From contig NZ_VLKZ01000008.1 in assembly GCF_007830185.1 (NCBI RefSeq), forward strand, positions 1 through 64,000: a stretch of DNA of 64,000 bases, given 5' to 3'. Numbering within the stretch: the stretch's first letter is position 1; the number at the start of each line of letters is the position of its first letter. The notes beneath the pieces are model-generated. The model did no database searches and was not told where the DNA came from. It saw only the letters and a list, made by a program, of their open reading frames with translations. Source of the stretch: Halalkalibacter nanhaiisediminis. GTDB taxonomy: Bacteria; Bacillota; Bacilli; Bacillales; Bacillaceae_D. Shown one piece after another: positions 32,542 through 42,790 of the stretch. The position numbers and the translations under genes were made by a program.

Positions 32542-34341
32542 CTATTTTTCTAGCAGTGAAGACCGATTTTCTTTTGGCAAAAAGAACGAAAACGTTGTCC
32601 CTTCGTTCATTTTACTATGAACAGAGATTTGACCTTTATGTGCGTCTACAATGTTTTTCGCAATCGCTAGACCAAGTCCAGTTCCACTGCGACCTCTTGT
32701 TCGTGCTTTATCTGCTTTATAAAATCGTTCAAAGACGTAAGGCAAATCAACTTCTGGTATACCTGAACCTGTATCAATCACATCAAATTTGCATCCTTCA
32801 TCATAGCCAGAAACAGCAAGCTTCACTTGACCTTGTTCCCTCGTATGACGGATTGCATTATGAAGTAAATTCGTTAACACTTGTTCAATCCGATCAGGAT
32901 CACACTCAATCAGATCGACAGAATCTCCGATCGACAAAATGAGCTCGATCCCTTTTTCCCGCGCAAGCCCTTGAAATTTACGAACAATCCGTTCAGCAAA
33001 AGGCTTTACTTCCATCCGTTCAAGATTCAATTCAACATGGCCTGCTTCCATTCTTGCTAGATCTAGTAATTCATTGACGAGGCGTCCCATTCGGAGTGAT
33101 TCATCATAGATGATTTTTGCGATTTCTTTTTTCTCTTCATCTGATCCCGCAATATCATCAATAATCGCTTCACTATAGCCTTGTAGCATTGAAATTGGCG
33201 TTCTCAGCTCATGTGAAACATTTGCAATAAAGTCTTTTCGTAATTTATCATGGCGACGCTCTTCCGTCATATCACGAAATACAGCAACCGCTCCACGGAT
33301 CGTTCGATTATCATACAAAGGCGTCATTAAAATCGTCCAGCTTCTCCCTTGCATGTCATATTCCATCACTTGTTCTTTTTCAAATAGAACAACTTTCTCA
33401 AATAATGCTTGAATCGCTTTAGGTAGTTGCTCATCAGCTCCCTCATCCATTCCTTTTTCATAAAACCATGATTGGATAAAGCGCTCAGCAGGTGGGTTCG
33501 TTAAGACTACACGACCTTTTTTGTCCAAGGTAATGACCCCATCAGCCATACTAACTAAAATTCTAGCAAGCTGTTCTTTTTCCTGGTTAAGGGCGTGGAT
33601 ATTATTATTTAATTCTCGTCCCATTCGATTAAAGGCGATTGCTAATTGACCAATTTCATCTTGCGTTAAAATTGGGATTTTTGTGTTAAATTTACCCTCC
33701 GCCACTTCTAGAGCAACTTGTCTCATTTTTCTAAGCGGTGCTGTAATTCTAGAAGAAAGGAAAAAGGCAAAAATCGTCGTTAAAATAATCGCAATACCCG
33801 CTGAGAAATAAATAATTCTTTTTGTTTCATTAGACGTTTCTTCGACTGCCGAGAGAGATTGATAGAGAAACACTGCACTATCATCGAGATTTCCTGCTAG
33901 AAGCGGCACACCAACGATCATTATTTCAGAGTGAACCTCTTCTCCATTTCCAACTAATGGGTAATCACCTTCTGTTTTGACAACCTTTTCTCCAGAGAAA
34001 ACCTGTGATAATGTTTCATCTGTAACTAACGTTTCAAGTTCTACGTGAAATTGTTCTGAATCATCGCTACTCCACAGTTTTACCCCTTCGACAAGAATAA
34101 TGACCTGTGTTTCAAATGCATTGCCATACTGAGCAATGGTTTGCAATGCATCAATCTCTGATTCATAGCCTTCATAAATCGAAGCAATCATATTGGCATG
34201 ATTTATGAGCTGGGATTCCGCTTCATCAAGATGAAACTGTTCAAAAGATTGCAATAAAAGCACCATCAAAATGGTCAAAACGACTGAAACAAGGAGGAGA
34301 ATCGTGAACCAAAGCTTACCAACGACGCTTCGCCAAAGCAT
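32542..34341 (-). CDS. resE: Sensor histidine kinase ResE
   Basis: A 599-residue membrane kinase. Two membrane helices (about 8-28 and 175-195) enclose an extracytoplasmic sensor domain. A HAMP domain (about 197-250), a PAS domain (about 255-360), the phosphoacceptor helix NVSHELRTPISML (about 370) and an ATPase domain with DTGSGIP and GRSGTGLGLAI follow. In B. subtilis ResE reads oxygen limitation and nitric oxide and activates ResD. It directly follows resD with a one-base overlap. The last residues are unremarkable. Confidence 0.94.
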   Translation of the reverse strand: MLWRSVVGKLWFTILLLVSVVLTILMVLLLQSFEQFHLDEAESQLINHANMIASIYEGYESEIDALQTIAQYGNAFETQVIILVEGVKLWSSDDSEQFHVELETLVTDETLSQVFSGEKVVKTEGDYPLVGNGEEVHSEIMIVGVPLLAGNLDDSAVFLYQSLSAVEETSNETKRIIYFSAGIAIILTTIFAFFLSSRITAPLRKMRQVALEVAEGKFNTKIPILTQDEIGQLAIAFNRMGRELNNNIHALNQEKEQLARILVSMADGVITLDKKGRVVLTNPPAERFIQSWFYEKGMDEGADEQLPKAIQALFEKVVLFEKEQVMEYDMQGRSWTILMTPLYDNRTIRGAVAVFRDMTEERRHDKLRKDFIANVSHELRTPISMLQGYSEAIIDDIAGSDEEKKEIAKIIYDESLRMGRLVNELLDLARMEAGHVELNLERMEVKPFAERIVRKFQGLAREKGIELILSIGDSVDLIECDPDRIEQVLTNLLHNAIRHTREQGQVKLAVSGYDEGCKFDVIDTGSGIPEVDLPYVFERFYKADKARTRGRSGTGLGLAIAKNIVDAHKGQISVHSKMNEGTTFSFFLPKENRSSLLEK

Positions 34342-35057
34342 TATTCCTTCACTGCCTCAAACTTATATCCAATCCCCCAAACAGTTGAGATTAATGAAGC
34401 TGCCTCAGGCGAAATTTTATTTAATTTTTCTCGTAAGCGCTTAATGTGCGTATCAACCGTTCTCAAGTCACCAAAGAAATCATAATTCCAAACATCCTTA
34501 AGTAATTGTTCACGTGAAAACACTTTATCTGGTGATTGGGCAAGATAATGAAGCAACTCATATTCTTTTGGCGTCAGACTAATTTCTTCTCCAGAAACAG
34601 TAACCCTGTGTGCATCATTATCAATTGTCAAATGTTGAAAAACAAGAACATCTTTTGTTTGTGTATCTGTCTGCAAAAATCTCGTAGAAGAAGAGCGACG
34701 AAGCAATGCTTTTACGCGTAACACAACTTCCCGTGGACTAAATGGCTTAACAATATAATCATCTGCCCCCACTTCAAATCCTTGCACACGGTTTGTTTCT
34801 TCTCCTTTAGCCGTTAGCATCATAACAGGAGTAGCTTTTGTTTTTCGCAATTCTTGACATACTTCGATTCCGTCAATGCCTGGCATCATGATATCAAGTA
34901 AAATTAAATCATACTCATCTGCAAGCGCCATCTCGAGTGCCTGCTCACCATTTTCGGCTTCTTCAATCTCATAATTCTCTCGTTCTAAGTACATCCTTAA
35001 TAGTCTTCTAATACGATCTTCATCATCAACAACTAAAATACGTGCTTCTTTCTCCAT
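34341..35057 (-). CDS. resD: Response regulator ResD
   Basis: A 238-residue OmpR/PhoB-type regulator. The receiver domain (about 6-118) has DDEDRIRR, the phosphorylated aspartate in LLDIMMPGIDG and K in VKPFSPRE. The winged-helix DNA-binding domain (about 135-236) ends VRTVDTHIKRLREKL and WGIGYKF, in line with the family. It controls respiration and cytochrome c maturation genes in low oxygen. ATG 35057 lies five bases after AGGAGGAG. It is separated from resC by a terminator, so resDE can be transcribed apart from resABC. Confidence 0.95.
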   Translation of the reverse strand: MEKEARILVVDDEDRIRRLLRMYLERENYEIEEAENGEQALEMALADEYDLILLDIMMPGIDGIEVCQELRKTKATPVMMLTAKGEETNRVQGFEVGADDYIVKPFSPREVVLRVKALLRRSSSTRFLQTDTQTKDVLVFQHLTIDNDAHRVTVSGEEISLTPKEYELLHYLAQSPDKVFSREQLLKDVWNYDFFGDLRTVDTHIKRLREKLNKISPEAASLISTVWGIGYKFEAVKE

Positions 35058-35193
35058 CAAAACTCCTCCTATACCGTTTATTTAACTCAAAGGTATTCAT
35101 TCATTGTAGTGTACCATCTGACGTTTAATGAAAAAACGAATTAGAGATACGATCTAACTAGACACTTTTCCCCCATTTATCTTTTTAGACGAA

Positions 35194-35215
35194 AACCCCC
35201 GCATAAGCGAGGGTT
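35194..35215 (-). terminator. Terminator after resC
   Basis: On the minus strand AACCCTCGC pairs with GCGGGGGTT around TTAT, followed by TTCG. It probably reduces readthrough from resABC into resDE. Confidence 0.7.
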
Positions 35216-35221
35216 CTCCTA

Positions 35222-36409
35222 TTAAGCGTACGAGTGAAGACCCGCAATAACAAGATTAACAAAGACCAAGTTAAACATAATAATTGCAAATCCAATCACA
35301 CATAACCATGCAGAACGTTCACCATGCCACCCTCTTGAGAGACGCAAATGTAAGTAGGCTGCATAGAAAAGAAATGTGATAAGTGCCCACACTTCTTTTG
35401 GATCCCAGCCCCAGAAGCGCGTCCAGGCAATTTGCGCCCAAATCATCGCAAAGATTAAACCGCCAAGTGTAAAGACAGGAAACCCAATCGCGATTGCACG
35501 GTAACTAATTTCATCAACCCTTTGAGGACTGACATTTTTCAAAATAGGTTGAATCGCTCCACCAATGCGTTTACGTAAAACAAGACGTAGTAACCAATAA
35601 AGAACAAGTCCTGTAAGCAATGACCAAATGACGGTATTCAAATCATTTGCTCGTAATAGAGCAGGCGCTTCGATAAACGGAGACATATGTCCTTCGGTTA
35701 ATAGCTGACCTTCATGCGGTCCGATGATTGCAGGTAAATTGTATTCCATTTGAGCTTCAATATCCTGCTCGTTTACATAAGAGAACTGCGCTTCATAATC
35801 CATCATGTTAAAGATCGAACCAATTAAAATGTAGCCAATTAAACTGATAAGAGAATACATAATAAATTCAAGCGCTCTCGTTTGCTTGTTTGCTTTTGTG
35901 AAATCAATAGTTCGGATTAAATAAATAAGTCCAGCCGCAAAACCAATTGAAAGAATACCTTGTCCAAGAGCAGTGGTAATAACGTGAATATGTAGCCAAC
36001 TGCTTTGTAATGCTGGAATTAATGGTGATACCTCACCAGGAAACATTGAAGCATAAGCAATGACGAGCATAACGACCGGCATCGTGAACAACCCGAGATA
36101 ATTAGAACGATAGATCGCATAAATAATCACAAATGCAAATCCAATCGCAATACCCAGAAACGTCATGTACTCAAACATGTTACTAACAGGGGCATGTCCC
36201 GCCACTGTCCATCTCGTAATAAAATAGCCAATCGAAAAAAGTGAGGCAATAATTGAGAATATATAACCAAAAGAGCCCCATCTATTTCCGCTCATTTCTC
36301 CTTCTTTATTGCGCCATTTACGGCCTGTTACTGAGACAGCAAAGGCAATTGTAGCACCTAGGTAGAAGAAGAAGGCAATGTATAGTAGATTCCCACTAAG
36401 TGTTGCCAT
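35222..36409 (-). CDS. resC: Cytochrome c biogenesis protein ResC (CcsA)
   Basis: A 395-residue polytopic protein of the CcmC/CcsA heme-handling family. The tryptophan-rich [16 protein letters not shown] motif (about residues 312-327) and flanking histidines bind heme for export. About eight membrane helices are visible. With ResB it forms the System II heme-delivery and ligation complex that attaches heme to apocytochromes c outside the membrane. A long loop (about 205-250) lies between helices, as in other Bacillus ResC proteins. Confidence 0.93.
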   Translation of the reverse strand: MATLSGNLLYIAFFFYLGATIAFAVSVTGRKWRNKEGEMSGNRWGSFGYIFSIIASLFSIGYFITRWTVAGHAPVSNMFEYMTFLGIAIGFAFVIIYAIYRSNYLGLFTMPVVMLVIAYASMFPGEVSPLIPALQSSWLHIHVITTALGQGILSIGFAAGLIYLIRTIDFTKANKQTRALEFIMYSLISLIGYILIGSIFNMMDYEAQFSYVNEQDIEAQMEYNLPAIIGPHEGQLLTEGHMSPFIEAPALLRANDLNTVIWSLLTGLVLYWLLRLVLRKRIGGAIQPILKNVSPQRVDEISYRAIAIGFPVFTLGGLIFAMIWAQIAWTRFWGWDPKEVWALITFLFYAAYLHLRLSRGWHGERSAWLCVIGFAIIMFNLVFVNLVIAGLHSYA

Positions 36410-36465
36410 TTCGTAACCTCCTAATTAAGGATTGGGAAGCGCGATAATATTCTTCCCAATACCGC

Positions 36466-38130
36466 TTACTCTTTCACATCAGATGTATTTTGATCTTTTT
36501 CAGCTTTCTGCGCTTTTTCTTCTTCCTCAACCTGGTCAACTGGAGAGGAAATGCCAGTACCTTCAATTGCATAGTCAATGTCTTTACGGAGAGCAAAGTA
36601 ATTTTTGTTCGTATGACCAGCAACCCATACTTCCCCATTAATTCTCTGTAACCAAACGCGACGATGAGCCCAATATGACCCTTGAACTAGACCAATCATA
36701 AAAATAATCCCACCAGCAATCAAAAAGCCAAGTGTATTGTCTTTTCTAACAGCTAGAGCTGTGACATGCTTAGTGTCAACATCAATAAAGGTCATTTTAT
36801 ATTGATTTTCACCTAATGGTTCTAAGTTTTGGCGAATTCCAACAAAACTAACCTCTCCCTCAGGTGTTTCTGGTGTAAACATTTTAAAAATGAACACTGG
36901 ATTATCTGGTATTTTAGAGCGTGTAGATGGCACGTTTGCTTCATTTAAGTAATAGTCAGCAAAATACTGAGTAAGCTCTACACGATAACCATCTCCCAAA
37001 TCATATTCAGGCTGAGGATCTAATAAGTCAATATCCATTCGACCGAATGTTTCACTCGTTTCTTTATTTTCCAAGGTGAAGCTCATCGTATTCAATTCAT
37101 TTAGTTTATAATCCACTTGATAAAGAGCAAAGCCATCAAATTTCATAGGCTCATTAACTCGTATTTCGTGGTGATCGATCTCCTTTAAATCACCTTCTAA
37201 TCCAACTGTCCCTGTATCTTCTCGCTCATAAAGGATCGCGTCCGTTTGATAAGTCTTGACAACAGGGGCACCAGCACGTTGAATCGCATCAGCAAAAATC
37301 TCATCATCCTCATCGTATAGTTCAACGAGAAACTCTTCATTTTTGACAAAATATTGGCTACCAGTTCCAGGGACGACCTCTATCTCATCTTCACGAATCC
37401 ATACATGCTCATCAATGTACATACCTGGAAAATAACGTAGCATACAGCCAATGAGAAAAATAATTAGACCAATATGATTCACATAAGGCCCCCAACGAGC
37501 AAAACGGCCCTTTTCAGCAACTAGGTTCCCATTTTCTTCGGAAATCTTATATTTTTTCTCAGTTAGCTTTTGTTTTACCTGCTCAAATGTGTCATCAATA
37601 TCATCCACTTTAGACGTACCGTACACACGTTGTCTCTTCATAAAATTAGAATGACGAGTGACACGCTGATTCTTTAGCGCTCGGTAAAGCGGAACGAAAC
37701 GATCTAAACTTGCAATAAAGATAGAAACACCAAGCCCTGCAATCAAAAGCATATACCACCAAGACCCATATAAATTATGAAAGCCTAACTGATAGTACAT
37801 TTCGCCAGTAAAACCGTATTCATCAGCATAATAGACTGCTGGATTAACAGTTGGTGGAATATACATTTCCTGTGGATAAATTGTTCCTACAGCTGATGAA
37901 ACAAGGAGTAGAACAATAATCCATATACCAACTTTTACTGATGAGAAAAACATCCAAATTTTATCTATAAAGGTTGTCGTGTAAGTTTGGGAACGTCTAG
38001 CGACACCTTCATAACGCATATTAAGCAATTTCTTATCATTGTCATTCTCTGTTAGCGGCTTCCCACATGATTCACAAACAATTGTGCCGTGGGGGTTCAA
38101 AAACCCACATTCACATTTTACTTTGTCCAT
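36466..38130 (-). CDS. resB: Cytochrome c biogenesis protein ResB (Ccs1)
   Basis: A 554-residue membrane protein. The N terminus has a small zinc-ribbon (CECG near residue 6 and CESCGKP near 19). Membrane helices follow near 60-80, 110-130, 205-225 and 460-480, and the large part between the last two (about 230-455) faces outside. The C terminus is Glu/Lys-rich. It partners ResC in System II cytochrome c synthesis. It stands 15 bases after resA and 56 bases before resC. Confidence 0.93.
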   Translation of the reverse strand: MDKVKCECGFLNPHGTIVCESCGKPLTENDNDKKLLNMRYEGVARRSQTYTTTFIDKIWMFFSSVKVGIWIIVLLLVSSAVGTIYPQEMYIPPTVNPAVYYADEYGFTGEMYYQLGFHNLYGSWWYMLLIAGLGVSIFIASLDRFVPLYRALKNQRVTRHSNFMKRQRVYGTSKVDDIDDTFEQVKQKLTEKKYKISEENGNLVAEKGRFARWGPYVNHIGLIIFLIGCMLRYFPGMYIDEHVWIREDEIEVVPGTGSQYFVKNEEFLVELYDEDDEIFADAIQRAGAPVVKTYQTDAILYEREDTGTVGLEGDLKEIDHHEIRVNEPMKFDGFALYQVDYKLNELNTMSFTLENKETSETFGRMDIDLLDPQPEYDLGDGYRVELTQYFADYYLNEANVPSTRSKIPDNPVFIFKMFTPETPEGEVSFVGIRQNLEPLGENQYKMTFIDVDTKHVTALAVRKDNTLGFLIAGGIIFMIGLVQGSYWAHRRVWLQRINGEVWVAGHTNKNYFALRKDIDYAIEGTGISSPVDQVEEEEKAQKAEKDQNTSDVKE

Positions 38131-38145
38131 TCTTTACACCCCAAG

Positions 38146-38673
38146 TTATGTTACCGGTTTAATTCTCTCCATGAAGTCTCGTACCATTGCCTCTGTCATA
38201 CCTCCTGTATGCACATGAACAATCGTCCCATGCTCATCAATTAAGACAGTAGTTGGTAATGGGCTGATTCCGTACGCATCACTTACGTTCATTCCTTTAT
38301 CAATCACAACAGGAAATGTCAAACTGTATCTGTTGACAAAGCGTTCAACCGTTAACTCAGGTTCATTGACATTTACCGCAATAATTTCGACACCTTTTTC
38401 CTTATATTCAGCATATAAATTCTCCATATAAGGCATTTCTTTTTCACATGGTGGACAGTAAGTACCCCAAAAATTTAAGAAAACCCCTTTACCTTGAAGA
38501 TCTGAAAGCTCAATACGCTCCCCTTCTAAATCATTTAAAACAAAGTTAACGGCATCATTACCTGCTTGTGCAACGCTTCTATCCGCAAAGAAGTTGGAAT
38601 AAAACGTATATCCAAGGGCAAGAGCAATGACCGCTAAAATGCTTGTCCGCATAATAAGTCGCTTTTGTTTCAC
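38146..38673 (-). CDS. resA: Thiol-disulfide oxidoreductase ResA
   Basis: A 175-residue membrane-anchored thioredoxin-like protein. A signal anchor (about residues 9-28) is followed by a TlpA-type domain with the active site C73-P-P-C76 in FWGTYCPPCEKEM and a cis-proline region SPLPTTVLID. It reduces the cysteines of the apocytochrome heme-binding CxxCH motif outside the membrane. First gene of resABC. Confidence 0.94.
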   Translation of the reverse strand: MKQKRLIMRTSILAVIALALGYTFYSNFFADRSVAQAGNDAVNFVLNDLEGERIELSDLQGKGVFLNFWGTYCPPCEKEMPYMENLYAEYKEKGVEIIAVNVNEPELTVERFVNRYSLTFPVVIDKGMNVSDAYGISPLPTTVLIDEHGTIVHVHTGGMTEAMVRDFMERIKPVT

Positions 38674-38758
38674 AGTCTTACCTCCTTACAACAGAAAAAT
38701 CACCCTACATTAGATTAATTCTATTATAACGTCGCGAAAGGTTATATGTAGAGATTCT

Positions 38759-39487
38759 TTATGACGGTTTCGTGACAGCTAATTCACGAAGATGCTTGAC
38801 TTCAATTGGCTTAAGCGGTCTCACATCACCAGGGTTCATGCCGCGAAGATTAAGAAAACTGTATTGTTCACGCTTGAGCTTCATGACAGGATGATCAATT
38901 GCCTCAAACATGCGACGAACTTGACGATTACGTCCTTCATGAATGGTTAGTCTAATGATCGCTGTTTGCTTTTTCTTATCAATCGACATCATTTTCACTT
39001 TGGCAGGTGCCGTCTTACCATCTTCTAACTTAACTCCATATTGAAGCTCTTTTAACTTTTCACGAGAAGGAATCCCTTTTACTTTTGCAACATACACTTT
39101 CTCAATTTTGAATTTTGGGTGCATGAGCATATTAGCAAATTCTCCGTCATTCGTTAAAAGGAGTAGTCCCGACGTATCGTAGTCGAGTCTTCCAACAGGG
39201 AAAACACGCTGCTCGATTTCAAGATAGTCCGTGACAACCTTTCGCCCCTTCTCATCCTTAACACTTGAAATAACACCACTTGGTTTATACAACAAAAAAT
39301 AAACCGGTTCTTCGCGATCAATTGGCACACCTTCGACTTCAATAGTGTCTTTATTAGGCGTTACTTTCACACCTAACTCTCTCACAACTGTTCCATTTAC
39401 TTTTACTTTTCCATCAACAATTAATTGTTCTGCCTTACGCCTTGATGTAATTCCAGCTTGGGCAATTATTTTCTGTAACCGTTCCAT
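38759..39487 (-). CDS. rluB: 23S rRNA pseudouridine synthase RluB
   Basis: A 242-residue RsuA/RluB-family enzyme that isomerizes uridine in helix 89 of 23S rRNA. An S4 RNA-binding domain (about 1-60, LQKIIAQAGITSRRKAEQLI) precedes the catalytic domain with the aspartate in GRLDYDTSGLLLLTNDG. GRNRQVRRMFEAIDHPV near 190 is the family signature. ATG 39487 follows GTGAGGTGAAAGAG; upstream in-frame ATGs lack a good site. Its position next to resA matches B. subtilis. Confidence 0.93.
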   Translation of the reverse strand: MERLQKIIAQAGITSRRKAEQLIVDGKVKVNGTVVRELGVKVTPNKDTIEVEGVPIDREEPVYFLLYKPSGVISSVKDEKGRKVVTDYLEIEQRVFPVGRLDYDTSGLLLLTNDGEFANMLMHPKFKIEKVYVAKVKGIPSREKLKELQYGVKLEDGKTAPAKVKMMSIDKKKQTAIIRLTIHEGRNRQVRRMFEAIDHPVMKLKREQYSFLNLRGMNPGDVRPLKPIEVKHLRELAVTKPS

Positions 39488-39564
39488 CTCTTTCACCTCA
39501 CGTACCATCATACTCTTCCACATGCGAATTCTCAAGCGAAAGAAAAGTCAATTAATTTAAAAGA

Positions 39565-39591
39565 AAGCAGATGGCACCAATCCATCTGCTT
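39565..39591 (-). terminator. Terminator after spmB
   Basis: AAGCAGATGG and CCATCTGCTT form a 10-bp stem. On the minus strand TTCTTTTAAATT follows. Confidence 0.7.
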
Positions 39592-39598
39592 AAAGTCA

Positions 39599-40129
39599 TT
39601 ATCCAAACACAATTGTTACAATGATAATGGACGCGACAATTCCAACAACATCAGCTAGTAAGCCAACATTCAGGGCATCACCCATTTTCTTAATTCCTAC
39701 GGCACCAAAATAAACGGTTAACACATAAAGAGTCGTATCCGTACTACCTTGCATAGTAGAAGCAAGACGACCAATAAACGAATCAGGACCAAACGTTGCG
39801 ATTAAGTCTGAAGTCATACCAAGTGCACCTGTCCCTGAAATCGGCCGGATCATGGCAAGTGGAACGACTTCTGGAGGCACCCCTACCACTTGCAAAATTG
39901 GCTTTAATAGATCAATCAAGAAATCCATTGCACCAGATGCACGAAAAACCGAGATCGCCACAAGCATGCCAACAAGATACGGAATAATAGAAATCGCCAT
40001 TTGAAATCCTTCTTTCGCCCCTTCTACAAAAACCTCATACGTTGCAACCTGCTTGTACGTCCCATACATCAAAATGAATGCAATTAGAATGGGGATAAGC
40101 CAAATCGATACGGCCGCAAGAAAGCCCAT
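39599..40129 (-). CDS. spmB: Spore maturation protein B
   Basis: A 176-residue membrane protein of the nucleoside-recognition (Gate) family with about five helices. It shows PISGTGALGMTSDLIATFGPDS near residues 98-119 and GSTDTTLYVLTVYFGAVGI. With SpmA it is needed in B. subtilis for full core dehydration and heat resistance of the spore. The start codon follows the spmA stop immediately, so the two are translated together. Confidence 0.93.
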   Translation of the reverse strand: MGFLAAVSIWLIPILIAFILMYGTYKQVATYEVFVEGAKEGFQMAISIIPYLVGMLVAISVFRASGAMDFLIDLLKPILQVVGVPPEVVPLAMIRPISGTGALGMTSDLIATFGPDSFIGRLASTMQGSTDTTLYVLTVYFGAVGIKKMGDALNVGLLADVVGIVASIIIVTIVFG

Positions 40130-40723
40130 CTAGTAACGCCCCCTCCTCATTCTCCTGTGATAAAAATAGCGATCAATTAGCAGTGCACCAACTGTTGAAC
40201 AAGTCGATGCCATAAGGGTCGTACCAACAATTTCTGTCGGAGAGACAGAACCATAACTCATTCTAATTGAGATGACTGTCGTTGGAATGAGCGTAATACT
40301 AGCTGTGTTAATAGCAAGAAGAGTGATCATCGAACGGCTCGCCTCTTCCTTGCCTTCATTTAACACTTTTAGTTGTTCCATTGCTTTAATTCCCATTGGA
40401 GTAGCTGCATTTCCGAGTCCAAATAAATTGGCTGTCATATTCGATAAAATATACCCCATTGCAGGATGATTGGATGGCACCTCAGGGAAAATACGAGTTG
40501 CAAATGGCCGTAATACGCTAGCCAATCTTTTTAACAATCCTGCTACTTCTGCGATCCTCATTAATCCTAACCAAAAGACAAGAATGCTTATAAGCCCAAA
40601 ACAAATAGTAACAGCGTCCTTTGCTCCAGCAAAAATGGCTTCATTCACTTCTGTCATCCGTCCATTCACAGCAGCAAAACCTATACCAATGACGAGTATC
40701 CCCACCCAGATTTTATTAATCAA
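40130..40723 (-). CDS. spmA: Spore maturation protein A
   Basis: A 197-residue Gate-domain membrane protein with about five helices; signatures are MTANLFGLGNAATPMGIKAM (about 92-111) and LAINTASITLIPTTVISIR. It is the partner of SpmB in spore core dehydration. Its start lies inside the last codons of dacB (8-base overlap), making dacB-spmA-spmB one translational unit, as in B. subtilis. Confidence 0.93.
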   Translation of the reverse strand: MINKIWVGILVIGIGFAAVNGRMTEVNEAIFAGAKDAVTICFGLISILVFWLGLMRIAEVAGLLKRLASVLRPFATRIFPEVPSNHPAMGYILSNMTANLFGLGNAATPMGIKAMEQLKVLNEGKEEASRSMITLLAINTASITLIPTTVISIRMSYGSVSPTEIVGTTLMASTCSTVGALLIDRYFYHRRMRRGRY

Positions 40724-41864
40724 TGCCCCTCACCCCTATCGTAAGCGAGAAAAGGTCAAGAAATCTTGACCAAAATCCTTTTTTTTCTTCTACTTCAGGT
40801 GGTTCAAATAAAAGTGGAACTTGACCAATCATCTCGTTATTTAATAAGAGTTCGACCTTTCCCACTGGTCTTGGTGGAACATAACTCTCCATTTTCGCAT
40901 TTGTTGGCGGTTTAAAAAGCGTGATTTCTTTTTCTAAAGCTTCTTGCTCTGTCTTTGAAAGGGGATAGTCAAAAGAGTACGGCGCATAAACATGATCTTT
41001 ATAGAAATGGTCATCAATTTCTTGCTGAATTCCTTTTTCAACTAGTGTTTCCATTGAATAAGCATCAAAAGCCCAGTTAAATAAATTCATGTGATCGTGC
41101 CAATCACTAGGTGCATTTAATGTAACAGCAATCAGATTCATGTCATCCTTTGTCGCTGTCGATACGAGTGTACGATGTGCCAGCTTTGTAAAGCCCGTTT
41201 TTCCTCCTGTTGAGTAGCGGTACAATTCTGTTAACAAACGATTTTTATTGCGCCAAACTCTGATATTGTCACCCTCGGCACGATGACTTTTTGTCGAGGA
41301 AATCTCTCTATATTGTCCATTGTTCATTGCATATCGCGTTAGAATGGCCATATCGTACGCTGATGAATAATGATTTTCATGATCATCAAGGCCATGTGGA
41401 TTTTGAAATAATGTATTTGACATTCCTATTTGCTCAGCCTTCTCATTCATCATAAATACAAATCCTTCTAAACTACCACCAACATGTTCTGCTATTGCGA
41501 CAGCCGCATCATTTCCACTACGAAGCATCAATCCGTAGACAAGATCCTCTAGTCTAATTTTTTCTCCGATTTGTAAATAAATCGATGACCCTTCCGTCCC
41601 TCTAGCGCGAGCAGAGACCTGAACCAGTTCGTTCATTTTTCCTGATTCAATCGCAAGAATGGCTGTCATGATTTTTGTAATACTTGCGATACGTTGGGGT
41701 TCATGCTCTCGTTTCCCATACAAAACTCTTCCAGATTCCTGCTCAATAAGCACAGCTGCCTGAGCCGAAACAGAAAAATTCCTTTGTTCCGCATGACTTT
41801 GAATAGGTAACGCTGTCATGATTAATAAAAAAACGATCATTATAAATGCGCATTTTCTCCTCAT
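40716..41864 (-). CDS. dacB: Sporulation D-alanyl-D-alanine carboxypeptidase DacB
   Basis: A 382-residue penicillin-binding protein 5* type enzyme. A signal peptide (about 1-25) precedes the serine DD-peptidase domain with S61-I-T-K64 (nucleophile), LRSGNDAA (SxN) and TGGKTGFT (KTG). The C-terminal part (about 300-382) includes a membrane-proximal amphipathic segment. It trims peptide side chains and thus controls crosslinking in spore cortex peptidoglycan. Its place before spmA and spmB is conserved. Sigma-E control is known for the family; I could not pick out a convincing promoter. Confidence 0.93.
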   Translation of the reverse strand: MRRKCAFIMIVFLLIMTALPIQSHAEQRNFSVSAQAAVLIEQESGRVLYGKREHEPQRIASITKIMTAILAIESGKMNELVQVSARARGTEGSSIYLQIGEKIRLEDLVYGLMLRSGNDAAVAIAEHVGGSLEGFVFMMNEKAEQIGMSNTLFQNPHGLDDHENHYSSAYDMAILTRYAMNNGQYREISSTKSHRAEGDNIRVWRNKNRLLTELYRYSTGGKTGFTKLAHRTLVSTATKDDMNLIAVTLNAPSDWHDHMNLFNWAFDAYSMETLVEKGIQQEIDDHFYKDHVYAPYSFDYPLSKTEQEALEKEITLFKPPTNAKMESYVPPRPVGKVELLLNNEMIGQVPLLFEPPEVEEKKGFWSRFLDLFSLTIGVRGID

Positions 41865-42073
41865 CCAAATCCCCGTCCTATCTATAAAAGTCGTTCTATT
41901 CCATACAATCTATCAATTTAAATGAGCCCTCAAAGTCTCTTTATAAGCCATGTCTATGCAGGACAACCAATGTTATGACAGTCATTATCCGAGTCTACAA
42001 GGCATGTTTACTTTTTAGACAAATGGAAACAATGAAGATCTTAAAGTGTAGACTCGTTAGGAGAGAAGAAAGA

Positions 42074-42790
42074 ATGGTACTAAACGAAATGGCAATAGTC
42101 TTAGGAAGAATTTTAACGATTTTTCCATTACTTTTAGCAACTGCACTCATTATGGGGAAACGTTCGATTGGAGAACTTCCGATCTTTGATTTTCTTGTCA
42201 TTATTACTCTCGCTTCTGTGACAGGAGCTGATATTGCTGATCCAAACATCAACCATATCCATACTGCTTTTGCCATCATAGCGATTGGTCTTTTCCAAAA
42301 ATTTGTTGCCTTGCTCTTGATTAACAAACGCAAAATTGGAAAATGGATTACGTTCGAACCAACCGTCGTTGTAAAAGATGGTCAAATGCTCGTTAAAAAT
42401 ATTAAGGCTATCCGTTATTCCATTGATAATATTCTACAAATGTTGCGACAAAAAGACATTTTTGATATTGCCGAAGTCCAACTTGCGATCATTGAATCAA
42501 ACGGTGATATTAGTGTGCAAAAAAAGCCTGAGAAATCAACACCTTTAATAGAGGATTTAGGGATAACGAAAAAATCAAGTGGAATATCATATCCTGTTAT
42601 TATCGAAGGCGTCATCCGTGAAGAAGTGTTGAAGGATCTGCGATTAACGAAAGAAGCCCTTCGTAAGCGATTGCAAGACGAAGGGATCATAAGGATTGAT
42701 TCAATCTTCCTTTGTACGATTAATGATGAAGGAGATCTTCATTTAGCCTATTCGAGAAATGATGAACGAATCGAGCGAATTCAACATTAA
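42074..42790 (+). CDS. DUF421 (YetF-like) membrane protein
   Basis: A 238-residue protein. Three N-terminal helices (about 8-28, 34-52 and 60-80) with the family motif MGKRSIGELPIFDFLVIITLAS lead to a cytoplasmic two-part DUF421 domain (FEPTVVVKDG, LRQKDIFDIAEVQLAIIESNG, then a second half to 238). YetF-type proteins sit in the spore inner membrane in B. subtilis. ATG 42074 follows GGAGAG; upstream ATGs lack a site. The last four bases overlap the end of the convergent glycosyltransferase gene. It is the first of three DUF421 genes within 8 kb. Confidence 0.85.
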   Translation: MVLNEMAIVLGRILTIFPLLLATALIMGKRSIGELPIFDFLVIITLASVTGADIADPNINHIHTAFAIIAIGLFQKFVALLLINKRKIGKWITFEPTVVVKDGQMLVKNIKAIRYSIDNILQMLRQKDIFDIAEVQLAIIESNGDISVQKKPEKSTPLIEDLGITKKSSGISYPVIIEGVIREEVLKDLRLTKEALRKRLQDEGIIRIDSIFLCTINDEGDLHLAYSRNDERIERIQH